Shown: positions 34,535 through 46,800, numbered from the stretch's first letter. The stretch: DNA of 64,000 bases from Cladosporium sp. IMV 00045 (GCA_001931905.2 MSJI02000914.1:62001-126000); one strand, 5' to 3'. Numbers and translations: made by a program. The notes: generated by a model from the sequence alone, not told the origin.

Positions 34535-35102
34535 GATGGGCGGCGGCGGTGGTGGGTGAAGAATCCAATGGGTGAGGCTGAGAGGAATAAGGGACCGGTG
34601 GTTTGGCCCTTCAATGGTTTGCGAGCAATTGGGTAGAGCGGAGAATCAAAGCTATGGGATGGCTGTACACGCCAGACGTCGTCGGAAGTTCTCGTTTGAG
34701 GAGGTAAGCTGCCAAGTCTACTGCCTGAGGCTGCAAGGTCATCAACTTATCCCCCATCTTTACAGGCGAGGGCCGATGTCTCCAGCCTCCAAGTGTTGTG
34801 CTGATCTGATGTCTTCTGATAATATTCCCGCATGAAATGTTGATACCATGGAAAAATCAAGGCAGCAATGCTGTCTTATGCGAACTCTCACCAAATGCAG
34901 ATGAAAGACCCAAATATTACCTGACCACACCCTTCCTCTCTTACGTTCCAACTTCATCTCTTTAAATCGTCTATCGGAGGGCTGTATACAGCAAGCAAAA
35001 CATAGGAAACCACGCTATACAACCAACTTCCTCTCTAGTAGCCATTCCACAAATCTCAAAGATAATATGGATTGGGAGAACCCTGAAAGAACGCAACACC
35101 CA

Positions 35103-35128
35103 TCCTCCTCCTCCTCCTCCTCCTCCTT
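35103..35128 (+). repeat. (CTC)n microsatellite
   Basis: About eight CCT/CTC units in a row in an intergenic region, absent at the equivalent place of the other copy. Confidence 0.9.
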
Positions 35129-35287
35129 CTCCCATCTCCGCAAACACAACCAACCAGTCCACCAGCTGCATGAGCGCGATGAGACTGAGGAGTATATTCG
35201 CAAACCCGCTCGTCCACCTATGATCGTCTTCTGATTTCGGCGTATAGGCACAGACGACAAAAGAAAAGAACCTGAGAATACTCGGGG

Positions 35288-35317
<30 letters not shown>
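35288..35317 (+). repeat. Poly-A tract of 30 bases
   Basis: Thirty consecutive A after a gggg run, in the middle of the non-matching intergenic island. It could be slippage or the tail of an old retroposed sequence; no target-site duplication was identified. Confidence 0.9.
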
Positions 35318-35318
<1 letters not shown>

Positions 35319-36464
35319 ATGCTGGTTCTAAACAGAGAAGTGATCTTTCGAATGGAGATGTGTCATCACTGTTTATTACGTGCCTTCCTACAGAAATTGG
35401 CGGAAATAATCAGCACCACCCACCGACCCATCTCAAAAGTGACCTCCATGTACGTAGTAGAGAAATCAGCGACCGGACGCAATGAACGAAGGGACATTCA
35501 ACTCGATAAGAGGCCTAAGAGACCTACTACGCTCTCAAAATCCAAATCATGTGAATAGTCACGGTTAGTCACGATAGAAATCCAGGTCGAATCAGGAAAC
35601 CAGAAGAGAGGGTCGCAAGGCTGTTGACACAACTCTATCGCGATGTTGATACTAGGAATCTATCTCATCACAGGCAGGTGAGGTAGGTAGCCACTCTCAC
35701 CTCGAGCTAAAACTCAAGAGCCTAGACTTTTCATAATCGCCCCATCACCCTATTAGTATTTACCGGTTAATGATATAGGCGGGAACGGCTGTGATCGAAA
35801 AGGCACGTCGAGACAAGGGCAATGACAAGCAGGTGCGATGGTAAAGAATAACCTAGGTCTATCGTCTTGTCGAAATGTAAGCCAGGCAGGCAGGCGAAAA
35901 GCGAGAAAAAGTGAAAAAAGCGTTGTTCCCTTCTCTTTTAAGCGGAGTGAAATAATTCAAAGTAATTCAAATCAAGCAGAGCAAGTGATAGAAAAAGGGT
36001 GTTATTAAAAAACGCCTCCGCCGACAAACCCAAACCCCCTTCACCGTCCATTGCAAGTAAAAAACACCGACCACCCCCCTCCTTGTCCCAAGAATAAAAA
36101 CAAAAACCGATCTAGAAAAGATACAACGCCGCGCTTGAGCGCATCAAGAAAGGCATGTTTTTTGTGGTGTTTTTCTCGCAGGAAAGCAAAGAGTGGCGTT
36201 TCGTCAGCCTCTCTGGGAGGGAAGCGATTGCGGGACGCGTTCTGCTTCGGCGCGGGGAAGTCTGTTTGCATTCGCTTCTTGCTTGATCGTAGCGAGTGGT
36301 ATGGCAAGCAAGCGAGCGATTTGAGCGAGTGGTTGTCCGCGATAGGCTGTCTGCGAGAGAGAGACTAGCCTACGGGCTGCGCTACGTTTTCGTCGGGTTT
36401 TCCTTTTATCATTTTTCCGCCTTTTATTCTTGATCTAGAACATCAAAAGAAAGCAAAAACTTTT

Positions 36465-36713
36465 CTACTCGTCGGCACCAACGATGATCTTCTTCTCAGC
36501 CAGCTTGGCGGGAGCCACGCCGTTGCCGTTGCGGTTGCGGAAGAAGAGGACGTTCTTGTCCTCGCCGGTGGCGCCCTCGTTGGGCTCGACCCACTGGCAC
36601 CAGCGGGCGCTCTTGTACATGGCCTTGAGGAAGCCGATGGGGCCGCCCTCGACGTCGGCGCGGTAGTGGCGGCCCATGACGGGCTTGATGGCCTCGGTGG
36701 CCTCGTCGGCGTG
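36465..36713 (-). CDS. Oleate delta-12 desaturase, C-terminal fragment cut by the gap
   Basis: Last 82 codons of the gene that is complete at 42321-43820, ending in the same KKIIVGADE tail. The 5' part is missing because contig 2 stops here, not because of a deletion. Everything present stays in frame and agrees with the complete copy at protein level. Confidence 0.92.
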   Translation of the reverse strand, partial: HADEATEAIKPVMGRHYRADVEGGPIGFLKAMYKSARWCQWVEPNEGATGEDKNVLFFRNRNGNGVAPAKLAEKKIIVGADE

Positions 36714-36733
36714 NNNNNNNNNNNNNNNNNNNN
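36714..36733. other. Assembly gap, 20 N
   Basis: Exactly 20 undetermined bases inside the desaturase gene on the left side. The right side restarts about 6 kb back in the homologous sequence, at the poly-A position preceding the glycosyltransferase stop. Confidence 0.98.
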
Positions 36734-36773
36734 AAAAAAAAACAGCAAAAAAGAAAACATCCTCTCAAGTCAT

Positions 36774-38495
36774 TCAAGCCTCCGCCGGCGGCTTCTTATC
36801 CTGCAAATTCTCCTGCGCCGGTTGCTGACCAGGATGATACAGCCCAAAATCATCACCACCGTAAATCTCCGGCTCGTATGCCTTGCAAAGCGTATTCCAA
36901 CCAAACCAACCTCCCTGATCCGACCACGCGCCGCTTTTGCCCGCGTTGGAAACCTCCATGGCCTGCTCTGGCTCGGCGTTGTACCACGTCATGCCCGCGA
37001 TGGGTTGGTCGGAGATCTTGTTGGTTTTCTGCTTGGAGCTGGCTTCGCGCAGGGCTTGGCCGCGGGACTGGAACCAGAGTTTCGACCACCAGACTTCGCG
37101 GAAGCGTTTTTCGCCCGTAAAGTGCACGATGACCGGGTTCAGGCGGGAGACGGTGTTGCGGAGGAGCTCGACGTCGCTCCAGCGCGTGTCGGTCGCGAGT
37201 TTCTTCTCCTCTTCGTTGTCGCTGTCTTTCAGGACGGTGAAGGGCCTCTCGGACGAGACGATGTCACCAGCAAGGCGAGTGTCGTAGACACTGGAGTTGG
37301 TGACCGAGTAAGGAAGCATATCGCGCCTCTCAGTCGGCGGAGTCCACGAGTCCCGTCCGCGCGACCATGTCAGAAACTGCTTCCAGAAGGCCAGCGTCTG
37401 GAACATCTCTGACTTGTAGTCGATGCCAATGAAATATTCCGTCCTGTTGAGACCGGACAGATCCGGCTCCGCTCTTGTGCCATCGTCATATTTGGGCTCC
37501 ACGGTAACCCCATAAGTCTCTTTCTTCCTTTCCTCAAGCAGTTCAGGCTTGCGCGACAGGCGAGCAAACTCCTGTCTTCCGAAAATCTCCGCGAAGTAGT
37601 ACTGGTCGGAGTTCGTGACATAGTTGGTCTGAATGTCATGCAGGGTCGCGCGGAAAACATCAATCAGCTCCTGCGTCGTGCCCATGATAGTGCCCGAGTT
37701 CAACCAGCGCGGATGCACGAGCTCCTCATGCTTGCTCGACGTCTGCGGCCCAAATGCAAACGGGTCCAAATTGCCAGGATCGACAGCCCAGCATGCCGGC
37801 CGGCTGAAATCGATCGGCCAGCAGAGCTTGTCTGGACCGAAGATGACGGACTGCTTCATGTTGTATTTCTTAACAATCTCCTCGCCGTACTGATCGACCA
37901 GTCGCTGGTTGGCCTGCTTGTTGCTCTCGTAATATCTCTTGATCAACACGTCCGGCCGCAGCTGGAACCACACATCGTAGCCGTCAATGATCAGGACCAA
38001 GTCCTCCGTGTCCGGGTTCGCCGACTCTTGATGCTCCAAGTACTTTAAGAGACCCTCCACCTTGGCCAGATGTTGCACGTAGGGATCTGCATCCTCGGCC
38101 GCGCCGTAGTTAATCAGCACTGGCGTCGGGTAGCCTAGAATCTCCACAGACAACAGCAGCTTGCAGAGATCGCGACCGCTGCTCGTAGCCGGGATGAGCA
38201 GGTGAAAGCGGCCCTTTTCGTGTTTGGGCGGAGGCGGAGGCGTCCAGTTGGGCAGGGTATCGTCTACAGGCGGTGGTATTGCTGCAGTTTCAGGCGCTTT
38301 GCTGTCGCCGCTGTATGGGATCGGGTTCGAGAGGGTTCCTCCGGACTTCCACGAGAAGAAGATCGCCGTCAAACTGAACAGCGCGACGGCGACGTAGATG
38401 GTGCGCGCGAGTTTCGAAGTGAGCGTGCGCTTCACGCTGACATCAGGAGAGATCAAGCCGCTTAGCCATTCCGGCCGGCGTGATGTGGAAGTCAT
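36774..38495 (-). CDS. Type II membrane glycosyltransferase-like protein (PLOD-type fold), copy 2
   Basis: Homeologue of 30611-32332: single exon, 573 residues, differing in about three residues (for example KAPETAAI versus KAPEAAAA in the stem, and MLPYSV versus MLPYMV). Membrane anchor, Pro-rich stem and the IIDGYDVW motif are all kept. On this chromosome its tandem partner should be the copy at 20364-22080, now separated from it by the misplaced contig 2. Confidence 0.8.
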   Translation of the reverse strand: MTSTSRRPEWLSGLISPDVSVKRTLTSKLARTIYVAVALFSLTAIFFSWKSGGTLSNPIPYSGDSKAPETAAIPPPVDDTLPNWTPPPPPKHEKGRFHLLIPATSSGRDLCKLLLSVEILGYPTPVLINYGAAEDADPYVQHLAKVEGLLKYLEHQESANPDTEDLVLIIDGYDVWFQLRPDVLIKRYYESNKQANQRLVDQYGEEIVKKYNMKQSVIFGPDKLCWPIDFSRPACWAVDPGNLDPFAFGPQTSSKHEELVHPRWLNSGTIMGTTQELIDVFRATLHDIQTNYVTNSDQYYFAEIFGRQEFARLSRKPELLEERKKETYGVTVEPKYDDGTRAEPDLSGLNRTEYFIGIDYKSEMFQTLAFWKQFLTWSRGRDSWTPPTERRDMLPYSVTNSSVYDTRLAGDIVSSERPFTVLKDSDNEEEKKLATDTRWSDVELLRNTVSRLNPVIVHFTGEKRFREVWWSKLWFQSRGQALREASSKQKTNKISDQPIAGMTWYNAEPEQAMEVSNAGKSGAWSDQGGWFGWNTLCKAYEPEIYGGDDFGLYHPGQQPAQENLQDKKPPAEA

Positions 38496-39861
38496 GAGCG
38501 AGAACGGGAGGTGGTGGTGGTGGAGACGGCGGGGAGGATGTGTTCAAAGGGCATCCCTCCGCGGCGACTGCTTAGGAGAATTCACAAACAAGGAAAGGCT
38601 GTGCTGATGAGGACATGCATAAAGTGGTAGTATGGTAGTAATAGGCAGTACTGTTTCCCCCACAGGTGGAGCGATCGGAAGGCTGGCCCTTGGGGAGGAC
38701 ATTTGATTGATGTCCTTCCCAAGGTTGGCGCCGAGAAAGATCCTTGCACATCCATGCCTCAAACGCGCCACCGTCAGGGTAACAAGGCACAAGTGCGGCC
38801 GTTGGGCTGAAGGCTTACGGTCCGTTCGCGAAGCGTGAGGTGCTGAGTGTGGCTTTTACACTTTGGAACAAAGTTATGCTTGAATTGATGTGAATAAGAG
38901 ATAGGTCCATTGGCATTCCATTATGACTATTATTATTTCGCAGATATCTCATACGAATCTGATCTCTTCGTCCAATCCCCACGCCCATGTGTAACAGTGG
39001 CGTCCCCCAAGCAGACTCACCGACATGCTGCAGCGTAACAGCAAAGTCTTGGGAGCAGAGAGCAGAAGGAAAACAGACGAGAGAGCAGTCGTAATCTGCC
39101 AGCTGGACCAGTCACTAGTCACCAAAAAAGAAACAACGGTTCTTCAGGGCTGAGAAAAATTGAGGTGGTGAGCCGGCAAGATACATGGTCAAGCCTATCA
39201 CGCGCACTTCAGGTCAGCCTTGCAGCTGAAAAGCCGTCCTGCCATCTCTGTAGACGGTTGTTGTAAAGTAGCAGTATCTCGTCTCAGGCCGCATGGCTGT
39301 CCCGCCTCGGTGTTGGAGTGCATATACTGTACATGTATATACGGTCGGTAGGCAAGGTAAGGCAGGTATCAGGCGAGCATTTTCAGGTAGCTACGCGGCC
39401 TGGCAGCAGCAGAAAGCTATAGCTCTGTCTGCCATGCATGATGAGCGAGCCGCCTTCTCGCCTATGAGAGCTCCCGTCATTGTCAGCTGCATGGTTAGAC
39501 AGCATAAAAGACTGGCTCGACTCGTAAAAAAAAAAAAATATTGGAAAAGTAACAAGTCATGTCTGTGAACATCTTTGTACAGTGGCAGATATAAAAAAAG
39601 TAGCATGCGTAAGGTACAAGTCTTCTTTTCCCTTTTTTCCCCAGGCAGCTCTCTTTCTTGCTTTCCTTCTCGCAATCCATCCACTCCTGAAAAATCTACA
39701 CAAAAGGCCAAACGCAAGGAAAATAATTGTATGATGATTTGCTTCGCTTCTCGTCGCTCCAATTCTGGCGCGAGAGAGAGACTCTGGCTTCTAAAACAAA
39801 CCGGATATTCGACTACATTTTTCTCGTCCCAATTCTACAAATCGCCAAAAGTGTAGCGCGT
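38496..39861 (-). other. Intergenic: glycosyltransferase promoter and COX5 3' region, copy 2
   Basis: Counterpart of 32333-33715 with small indels and a 12-13-base A run near 39527-39538. No gene seen. Confidence 0.5.
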
Positions 39862-40673
39862 CTATTTGCCCTCCGGCTTGCTCTGGACCATACCCGGGCC
39901 AACGTAGCCCTCGGAGGCGATACCGGTGATGGGCTCGACCTTTTGCTCCTGTGGTTCGCATTGACGTCAGTGACTAGCTCTTCTATATCAAGGCCACGCC
40001 GCGCAATGCTCCGACGAGGCCTTGCGGAATCCAAAAAACATACCTTGAGGTACTCGTTGCTGGCCTCCTGGTACTCCTTGGTCATGGTGGGAGGGTTGCC
40101 ACGGGCGAAGAAACGGGCGAGACCGAAGAGGACACCAGATGCACCCAGACCCAGCATGACGTACATGAAGATCTTGGTGCTCTCACCGGGAGGAGCCTCA
40201 GCACGGGGACCGTGAGGACCGAAAGCAATCCAGTAGGCTGGAGCGATGAGTTAGCACAAGAGATCATTGCATGATGTGCCCGCCGAAAGCCAAGAACATT
40301 CAGCTTGCGTCGCGTGCGAGTCCGCCAGAACAGCTCCCGAGAGCCATTGAGCGCGACCCGCACCTCACGCGCAAACTTCCACACGCCCTCTCCTTTCTCA
40401 AATACGAATCGTAGACGTACCGGCCTTCTTCTCCTGCAGGGTGAGCTCGTTCCAGTCGGCGCTCATGCGATCCCTCAGGGCCATCCACAGGTCGGCCTGC
40501 TCCTGCGGGGGCATGGCCTCCCATCTCTTCTCAATGTTCGCGAGAGTCGGGTTGGAGATGGCGTGAGCCTGGCGCGTCTGCTGGAATCTCGAGGCGGCGG
40601 CGGCGGCCGAGCGGGTCGAAACCCTGCTGGTGGTAGGGAGCGCGGAGCGGAGGAGGGCGGGAGTGCGGAACAT
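39862..40673 (-). CDS. COX5: Cytochrome c oxidase nuclear-encoded subunit (COX4/Cox5 family), copy 2
   Basis: Homeologue of 33716-34534. Exons are 40421-40673, 40044-40237 and 39862-39948, with introns of 183 and 95 bp, giving 177 residues. Exon sizes are identical to copy 1; only the first intron differs in length. The main protein change is ARGNPP for ARGAPP after the membrane helix. Targeting peptide, signature and helix are intact. Confidence 0.93.
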
Positions 40674-42320
40674 GATGGGCGGCGGTGGTGTGTGAAGAAT
40701 CCAATGGGTGAGTCTGAGAGGAATTAGGACCGGTGGTTTGGCCCTTCAATGGTTTGCGAGCAATTGGGTAGAGCGGAGAATCAAAGCTATGGGATGCTGT
40801 ACACGCCAGACGTCGTCGGAAGTTCTCGTTTGAGGAGGTAAGCTGCCAAGTCCAGTGCCTGAGGCTGCAAGGTCATCAACTTCTCCCCGTCTTTACAGGC
40901 GAGAGCCGACAGCGCAGGGCATCCAACCACCAACATCATGCGTGGTTTGAATTCCTGAGATAATCACAAATGAGATGCTCATTTGTGTTTGTCAGTATCG
41001 AACAGAAAAACTCACTTGACCTGGTGTGCTGGATCGAAGACCGTTGGAGCTTCTCGACACGATCGAACATTTCCCTTCTTCACAGCTCTACTGTACCTTA
41101 CTCTTCCTGTGCCTGGAAGTTGGCGATGTCGAGATACATAATTGCAAGAAACTATAGAACTATGGATGGAGCATGTGTTACCTCCGTGTCTTGCCAGTAT
41201 TTATTACATGTACTTTCAGAAACTGGATGTGAGTTTTGGATGTGAGGGACATCATCTCAAAATCAGGCATGTCAAGAGCTCATCGAAGGCACTCACTCAA
41301 TCAATGCCTGCACTTAAAGGAAACGGCAGATCTTCAACACTTCAAGCCTCACAGCCCAACAACCATGGCGTTCGAGAATAGGAGAGCTGTTGATGGCTGA
41401 ATGTTGATGACCAGGAGCGACGCAATCCATTCGACCTTTCTGAATCTCCGACATCGCGGACAGCCATACGCGAAACGCCTACCGAAATCGAGAAAATCAG
41501 ATACACGTACTTCAAGTGATAGAAATGACAGCTCTTATCGTATGACACCATCCACTCTCGATCATTCGTACTAGCGGAGGGCGTGCCATCGAAGCCCCGC
41601 TCGTGCACTCCTAAAGTATGTAACTAATGTGATCGAGCCAAGTTTAAAGGTAGGTATAATAATAAGAAGTCTATCGTCTTTCCAAATATAGGTTCCCTAA
41701 AGGTAGGTGAAAGCGACAGCAGCAATAGAAAACAAAAAGGCAAAGCAATCTCGCAGCCCTTCTCTTTCGGAGAAAATAGAGTGAAGTAATTCAAGTAATA
41801 GTTCAAAGCAAGCGATCGATCAAGCAAGCGAGCAAGTAATAAAGTAAAAAGGGAAGTTCTTATTATAAAAACGCCTCCGCCGATAAACCCAACCCCCTCC
41901 CAATCATTGTAAGTAAGAACACCAACCATCCCCCTCCTTGTCCCAAGAGTAAAAAGAACCGATCTAGAGAAGATACAACGCCGCGCTTGAGCGCATCAAG
42001 AAAGGCATATGCTTTTTTTGTTGAATGTTTTTCTCGCGAAAGGCAAAGAGTGGGGTTTCGTGAGCCTCTCTGGGAGGGAAGCGAGTGCGGGGCGCATTCT
42101 GCTTCGGCGCGGGGAGGTCTTTTTGCATTCGCTTTTTGCTTGTCGTAGCGAGTGGAATGGCAAGCAAGCAAGCGAGCTTAGCGAGTGATTGTCCGCGAAA
42201 GGCTGTCTGCGCGAGAGAGACTAGCCTACGGGCAGCGCTACGTTTTCTCGGATTTTCCTTTTATCATTTTTCCGCCTTTTATTCTTGATCTAGAACATCA
42301 AAAGAAAACACAAAACTTTT
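40674..42320. other. Intergenic between COX5 and the desaturase, copy 2, with a non-matching island
   Basis: 1.65 kb. About 40920-41665 shows no similarity to the island in copy 1, while both flanks match it. No recognisable gene or element. Confidence 0.5.
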
Positions 42321-43820
42321 CTACTCATCGGCACCGACGATGATCTTCTTTTCAGCCAGCTTGGCGGGAGCCACGCCGTTGCCGTTGCGGTTGCGGAAGA
42401 AAAGGACGTTCTTGTCCTCGCCGGTGGCGCCCTCGTTAGGCTCGACCCACTGGCACCAGCGGGCGCTCTTGTACATGGCCTTGAGGAAGCCGATGGGGCC
42501 GCCCTCGACGTCGGCGCGGTAGTGGCGGCCCATGACGGGCTTGATGGCCTCGGTGGCCTCGTCGGCGTGGTAGAAGGGGATGGTGGAGATGTAGTGGTGC
42601 AGGACGTGGGTCTCGATGATGCCGTGGAAGATCTGGCGGCCGATGAAGCCGAACTCGCGGTCGATGGTGGCGGCGGCGCCGCGGGCGAAGTTCCAGGTCT
42701 CACCGGTGTAGTGGGGGAGGGACGGGTCGGTGTGCTGGAGGTAGGTGATGGCGACTGTTTTGTTGTTAGCTTACTGAATTCTAGCACTTCAATTCGAGGA
42801 GTGATCAAACTTACCAAGCCAGTGGTTGACCCAAAGGTAGGGGATCAGGTACCAAACAAGGAGGTTCTGGAAACCGTAGGTCTTGCCAACGAAACCGAGG
42901 ACGGTAGCGGTGATACCAATGCCGAGGTCACTGAGAAGGATCAAGTGCTCGTCCTTGCGCTCGTAAAGAGGGCTGCTGGGGAGGAAGTGGTTGACGCTGC
43001 CGTCGCCGTTCTTGCGGCCAGCACCCTTGCCCTCGGTCTGCTTCTCGTGGTTGTTGTGGCCAGTGACGTTGTAGATGAGGTACATGGGCCAGCCGAAAAG
43101 CTGCTGGGCAATCATGTGGCCGGCAGTGTAGATCGGGGTCTCCTCCATGAGCTCGTGCATCTCGTGGAGCAACCAGCCAGTGCGGGAGGACTGCTCCTCA
43201 CGAGTCCTGGGGACGAAGACCATGTCGCGCTCCATGTTGCCGGTGGCCTTGTGGTGCTTGCCGTGGGAGATCTTCCAGGAAAAGTAGGGAACGAGAAGAG
43301 CAGAGTGGCAGATCCAGCCAACGGTGTCGTTCAGAGTCTTGCTGGGAGAGAAAGACTGGTGGCCGCACTCGTGGGCAAGAACCCAGATACCGGTACCGAC
43401 AAGACCCTGGACAACGGTGTAGCCAGCCCAGAGAGCGGCACGCAGACCGTAAGAGGGAATGTACTCAGGAGTGCAGAACTTGTTGAAGACGGTGAAAACC
43501 GCGGCCAGGATGGCAATGTCGCGGAAGACATAGTACAGGCCCATTGCGGCGGAACGCTCAAAGCAGTGCTTGGGTATGGCATCTCTTATGTCCTTGATGG
43601 TGTAGTCGGGAAGCTGGAATTCGTTGCCGTAGCCGTCAACGAACTTCCTGGGCTGCTGCTTCTGCTGGTAGTCATCCTCGGAAGCGAGAGATGAGAGGGA
43701 GGTGGAGGATGCAGAAGCAGTAGGCGAATCTGCGGGAGACGCGTTGACGGTCGAGGGGACAGAGTCGGTGGTGACGGTGCGCCGGGTGGACATCCTCGGC
43801 GGGAGAGCGGTGGTGCTCAT
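42321..43820 (-). CDS. Oleate delta-12 fatty acid desaturase, complete, two exons
   Basis: ER-membrane desaturase that introduces the second double bond into oleoyl chains to make linoleate; FAD2/OdeA type. Exons are 42815-43820 and 42321-42754 with a 60-bp intron (gtaag donor, aacag acceptor), giving 479 residues. The three histidine boxes that bind the di-iron centre are present: HECGH (150-154), HGKHH (186-190) and HVLHH (385-389, in the second exon). Hydrophobic pairs of helices flank them, and the N-terminal 55 residues are Ser/Thr-rich and polar. Spacing and the third box (HVLHHYISTIPFY) match fungal delta-12 rather than delta-9 enzymes, which carry a cytochrome b5 domain that is absent here. 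An omega-3 specificity cannot be fully excluded from sequence. A truncated homeologue lies at 36465-36713. Confidence 0.92.
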
Positions 43821-46800
43821 TTTGGCAGAGAGTTGATTGATGTTGTGGTAGGTGGTGGTACAGATCTCGGAGAGAAGGATGAGACGGGCAAATCAATCAA
43901 GAGAGGGTTGCCAAGTTGAAGAACGACCTCGGCGATTGGATTGAAGCTTGAGAAAGCTGTCCCTGTCGCAAACGAGACGGTTGGGGAGGGCGGAGGAAGG
44001 TGGGCGCTTGGCGGTTGAGGAGAAGGATGCTGGTTGCAGAAAGGGTGCAGCAAGCAGCGATTCCTTGCCTTGGAGAGAAGGAGGTGTGTCTGTCTTGGTA
44101 GACGAGGACGAAAGATGGGAGGAAGCGAGTGAAGGGAGGAGGAGTGGGAGAGGACGAAAAGGAACAGGAGCAAAAATATGAGAGATGAATGGACTGAGGC
44201 TTGTCGATGGCCCTCGGGGAGGAGTGGCGGCGAGAGGGAGGGCCAGCAGCAGCGAGCACCGCAGCAGAGACTAACCGACCGACCACTCTCACACTAACCA
44301 ACAAGCACACACTACCGCAGAGGAAGGTAACTCACTCACACTAACCACCACCGGGGCGGTCAAAAGCTGCACCCTCGATTTTCTTCGGGCCAACGACGAG
44401 GCAGAGAGATTCCGAGCATCTGGCTAGCGTGGCCTCGACGTGCTCAGACCATTATGGGGATCTGTATACCCTGCCGTGCCTCTACGAATTACCTATCCAT
44501 TGGCTCTTCTCACCTATTTCTTGTTCAAGTCTATCAACGGGAAAATTGATCATCGACGTCAAATTCTATCCAATTTGCCCCGTGCGTGTGCAATGCTCGT
44601 GAGAAGCGACGTGGACTTTTTTCTGTTGACGGAAATCCCAACCCACACACACAACACAACAGGGGAAAGGAAATGGGGGGAGAGGAGGGAGAATCGAGAA
44701 GGGATCTGCAGGGCTGCTTTTCATCAATTCTGTGCCGCCGCTGGTCCCTTACAGAGCCAATCTGTCTCTGTCTCTGCCGGTGCGCTGCGATCGTCTCGCT
44801 CTCACCCTCTCTCTCTAATCCAGACACCCGCGCCGATAATTGTAAACACACTTTTTGAACAAGTGTCGTCCTATTTAAATCGTTAGTCGTCTCGTCGTAG
44901 TAGGTTTCCAATTCCCACGCGAGCATGGTTAGTAGCAGATCCAGACGACAGAAGAACAAGACCGGTCCTTCCTGCATCTCCACTCAAATTATTCCCAGCC
45001 AAGGCGAGATCGTCCCTGTTCGTTTGCCCATTATTCCTGTCCCTCTCTCTGTCTCTCTCCTGTCTGTTCCTGTCCCTGTAGATTTCGACTTTCGCCCGCC
45101 CGCACAAACGCCGCCGCCCGGCTCAACAAGAGTCGGAAGCCTCACCGCCCCACCACTTTTCTCTCTCCCACTCGAGGTATTGCTCCTCGCCGCTCTCCGA
45201 TCGCCTTTCATCCGTCTTGCGCGCCCAGAGAAAATGGGCAAAAGTCTTAGCGTCGCTGGTCTGTTGTTTTAGCACACTATTACTGCCCCTGCTTCCACTC
45301 CCCTTCCAGAGCATTCCTCTTCCCCGGTTTGTGGTGCGTGCGTGCGTTGTCTGTCAAAAAACTAGTTGGGGCCAGCTGTTGTGTGTTTTCCTGTATGTCT
45401 CGCCCGCCATGCAGGGTTTGAGACAGACAGATAGACATGATAGAATGGCGCGGTTGCGTGGCCCGGAGATAGTGTCAGTCCAGTCTTCCTCGCAGAAATG
45501 AGAAATGTGGCAGGATTAAACTTTCTCCCTTTGCCATGCTATATGATCGTCAACAGGAAAAGCAAACGCTGTTGAGCCCAGCTGCATGATTATACCTAGG
45601 CGGTCATAGCCCGCCCATGTGCTTTGCATGTGCCTTTCTAGGAGCCACAAGCCTCGTCGGCACTGGTTAAGGCTGGGAGGGGTATGCCCGCGTTCTCACG
45701 CTGTGGAACGTTGTCGAATATGGTGCCTGGTGTATACACAATGCTGTGCTACACCACCACAAGCCTACCTCGGCATTTCACTGCATCGTAGTACAGAGGA
45801 CGACTCACGTCCACGACAACACAAACGTGGCAAAACCCACATCTCGGTTCAGACAGAGCCAAAACAGATCATAACATGTGAACCGCCTACCACGTAGCTC
45901 TCGATATCAATCGCCAGCGCCGACAGACATTCATGGCGCAATCTGCACGATCGATTGGTCAAGTGGCGCTGAGCCTCCCTTCTCATTCTCGTCCAGAATC
46001 GTGATATCACGCGGAGCAGAAAACAGGCACGCTGCACGCAGGATGCTGAGAAGAGGGAGACAAGAGGAGAGGAGTGGTCGGTCGATCTCAAAAGCTGATA
46101 CCTTACTGTATCATGCTTTGACATGTGAAAAGAAAATCGACCAGGATGTCCCAAGAGCAGCGTGGTCTTCTGACGTGATGTGTGTGTGGTGTGTTGGGTG
46201 TTGATCCCTTCACATGCTCACTGACACCCGGGTTCGGGTATTGAGTCTTCAGACGATCTGATTGTCTCCCTTTCGAGTTCCCTGCCCCCGAATCCTGGTT
46301 CTCAACTACGTCGTCCCTTGCAAGCATCCCACGACGCAGGCGTAAGGCTTAGCAGCGCAGCGTCTGGGCGATGCATGTAGACGAGGGAGAGAGCAAGCGA
46401 TCTCGAGGGCAAGAAACCCCTCGTGCCAATCTATGCCTTTCTCCCAGTGAGGAAAGCCGAGAATGGAGCCGATGAGGCATGAGGAGGCAGAGGAGCTTAG
46501 GAAGCTCTCCTTTGCTGGCGAGGCAAGCGAGCGAGCAAGCGAGCATGTGAAGATGGCGCCACATCATCATGCCTTTTTCCTAGGAGGGATGTTATCAGAC
46601 TTACCCTCGATAAGATCTCGGGAATAGCAACGAAGTGCCATGCAGCTCGAGAATAATCGGGTGAGATGATGAGGTTGGTTTTGAGCTGCGGTTACTTCCA
46701 AATCAAGCATGCTCCTGCTGTCACTCCTAGTAGTAAGCCGTCGAGATTTGTATGTACATGTTGGTCTGTACATGTACGTGAGAGGCAATGCTTCTTACGT

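Larger units (their letters stand above)
34535..36464. other. Intergenic between COX5 and the desaturase, copy 1, with a non-matching island
   Basis: 1.93 kb holding the COX5 promoter and the desaturase 3' region. The flanks match 40674-42320, but from about 34790 to 35850 (1.06 kb) nothing aligns with the 0.74 kb in the same place of the other copy. The island contains a CTC microsatellite (35103-35128) and 30 consecutive A (35288-35317). No coding frame or terminal repeat is recognised. Confidence 0.55.
30580..36713. repeat. Homeologous segment B, copy 1 (end of contig 2)
   Basis: Matches 36734-42569 in order and orientation: glycosyltransferase, cytochrome oxidase subunit, then the 3' part of the desaturase. 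The copy is cut by the gap inside the desaturase. The glycosyltransferase proteins differ at only about three residues in 573. Part of the intergenic region (about 34790-35850) does not match its counterpart. Confidence 0.9.
36734..42569. repeat. Homeologous segment B, copy 2 (start of contig 3)
   Basis: Counterpart of about 30580-36713. It begins in the same A-rich spot where contig 1 ends and continues without a break into the rest of the desaturase, so it gives the true right-hand context. Confidence 0.9.

Noticed and set aside
36465..36713. Desaturase fragment as a pseudogene
   Set aside because: It is cut exactly at an assembly gap with no internal lesion, so it is an incomplete contig rather than a truncated gene.
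46220..46260. gggttcgggt motif as a tRNA T-loop
   Set aside because: No acceptor stem, anticodon arm or A-box could be laid out around it. No tRNA gene was supportable anywhere in the window.
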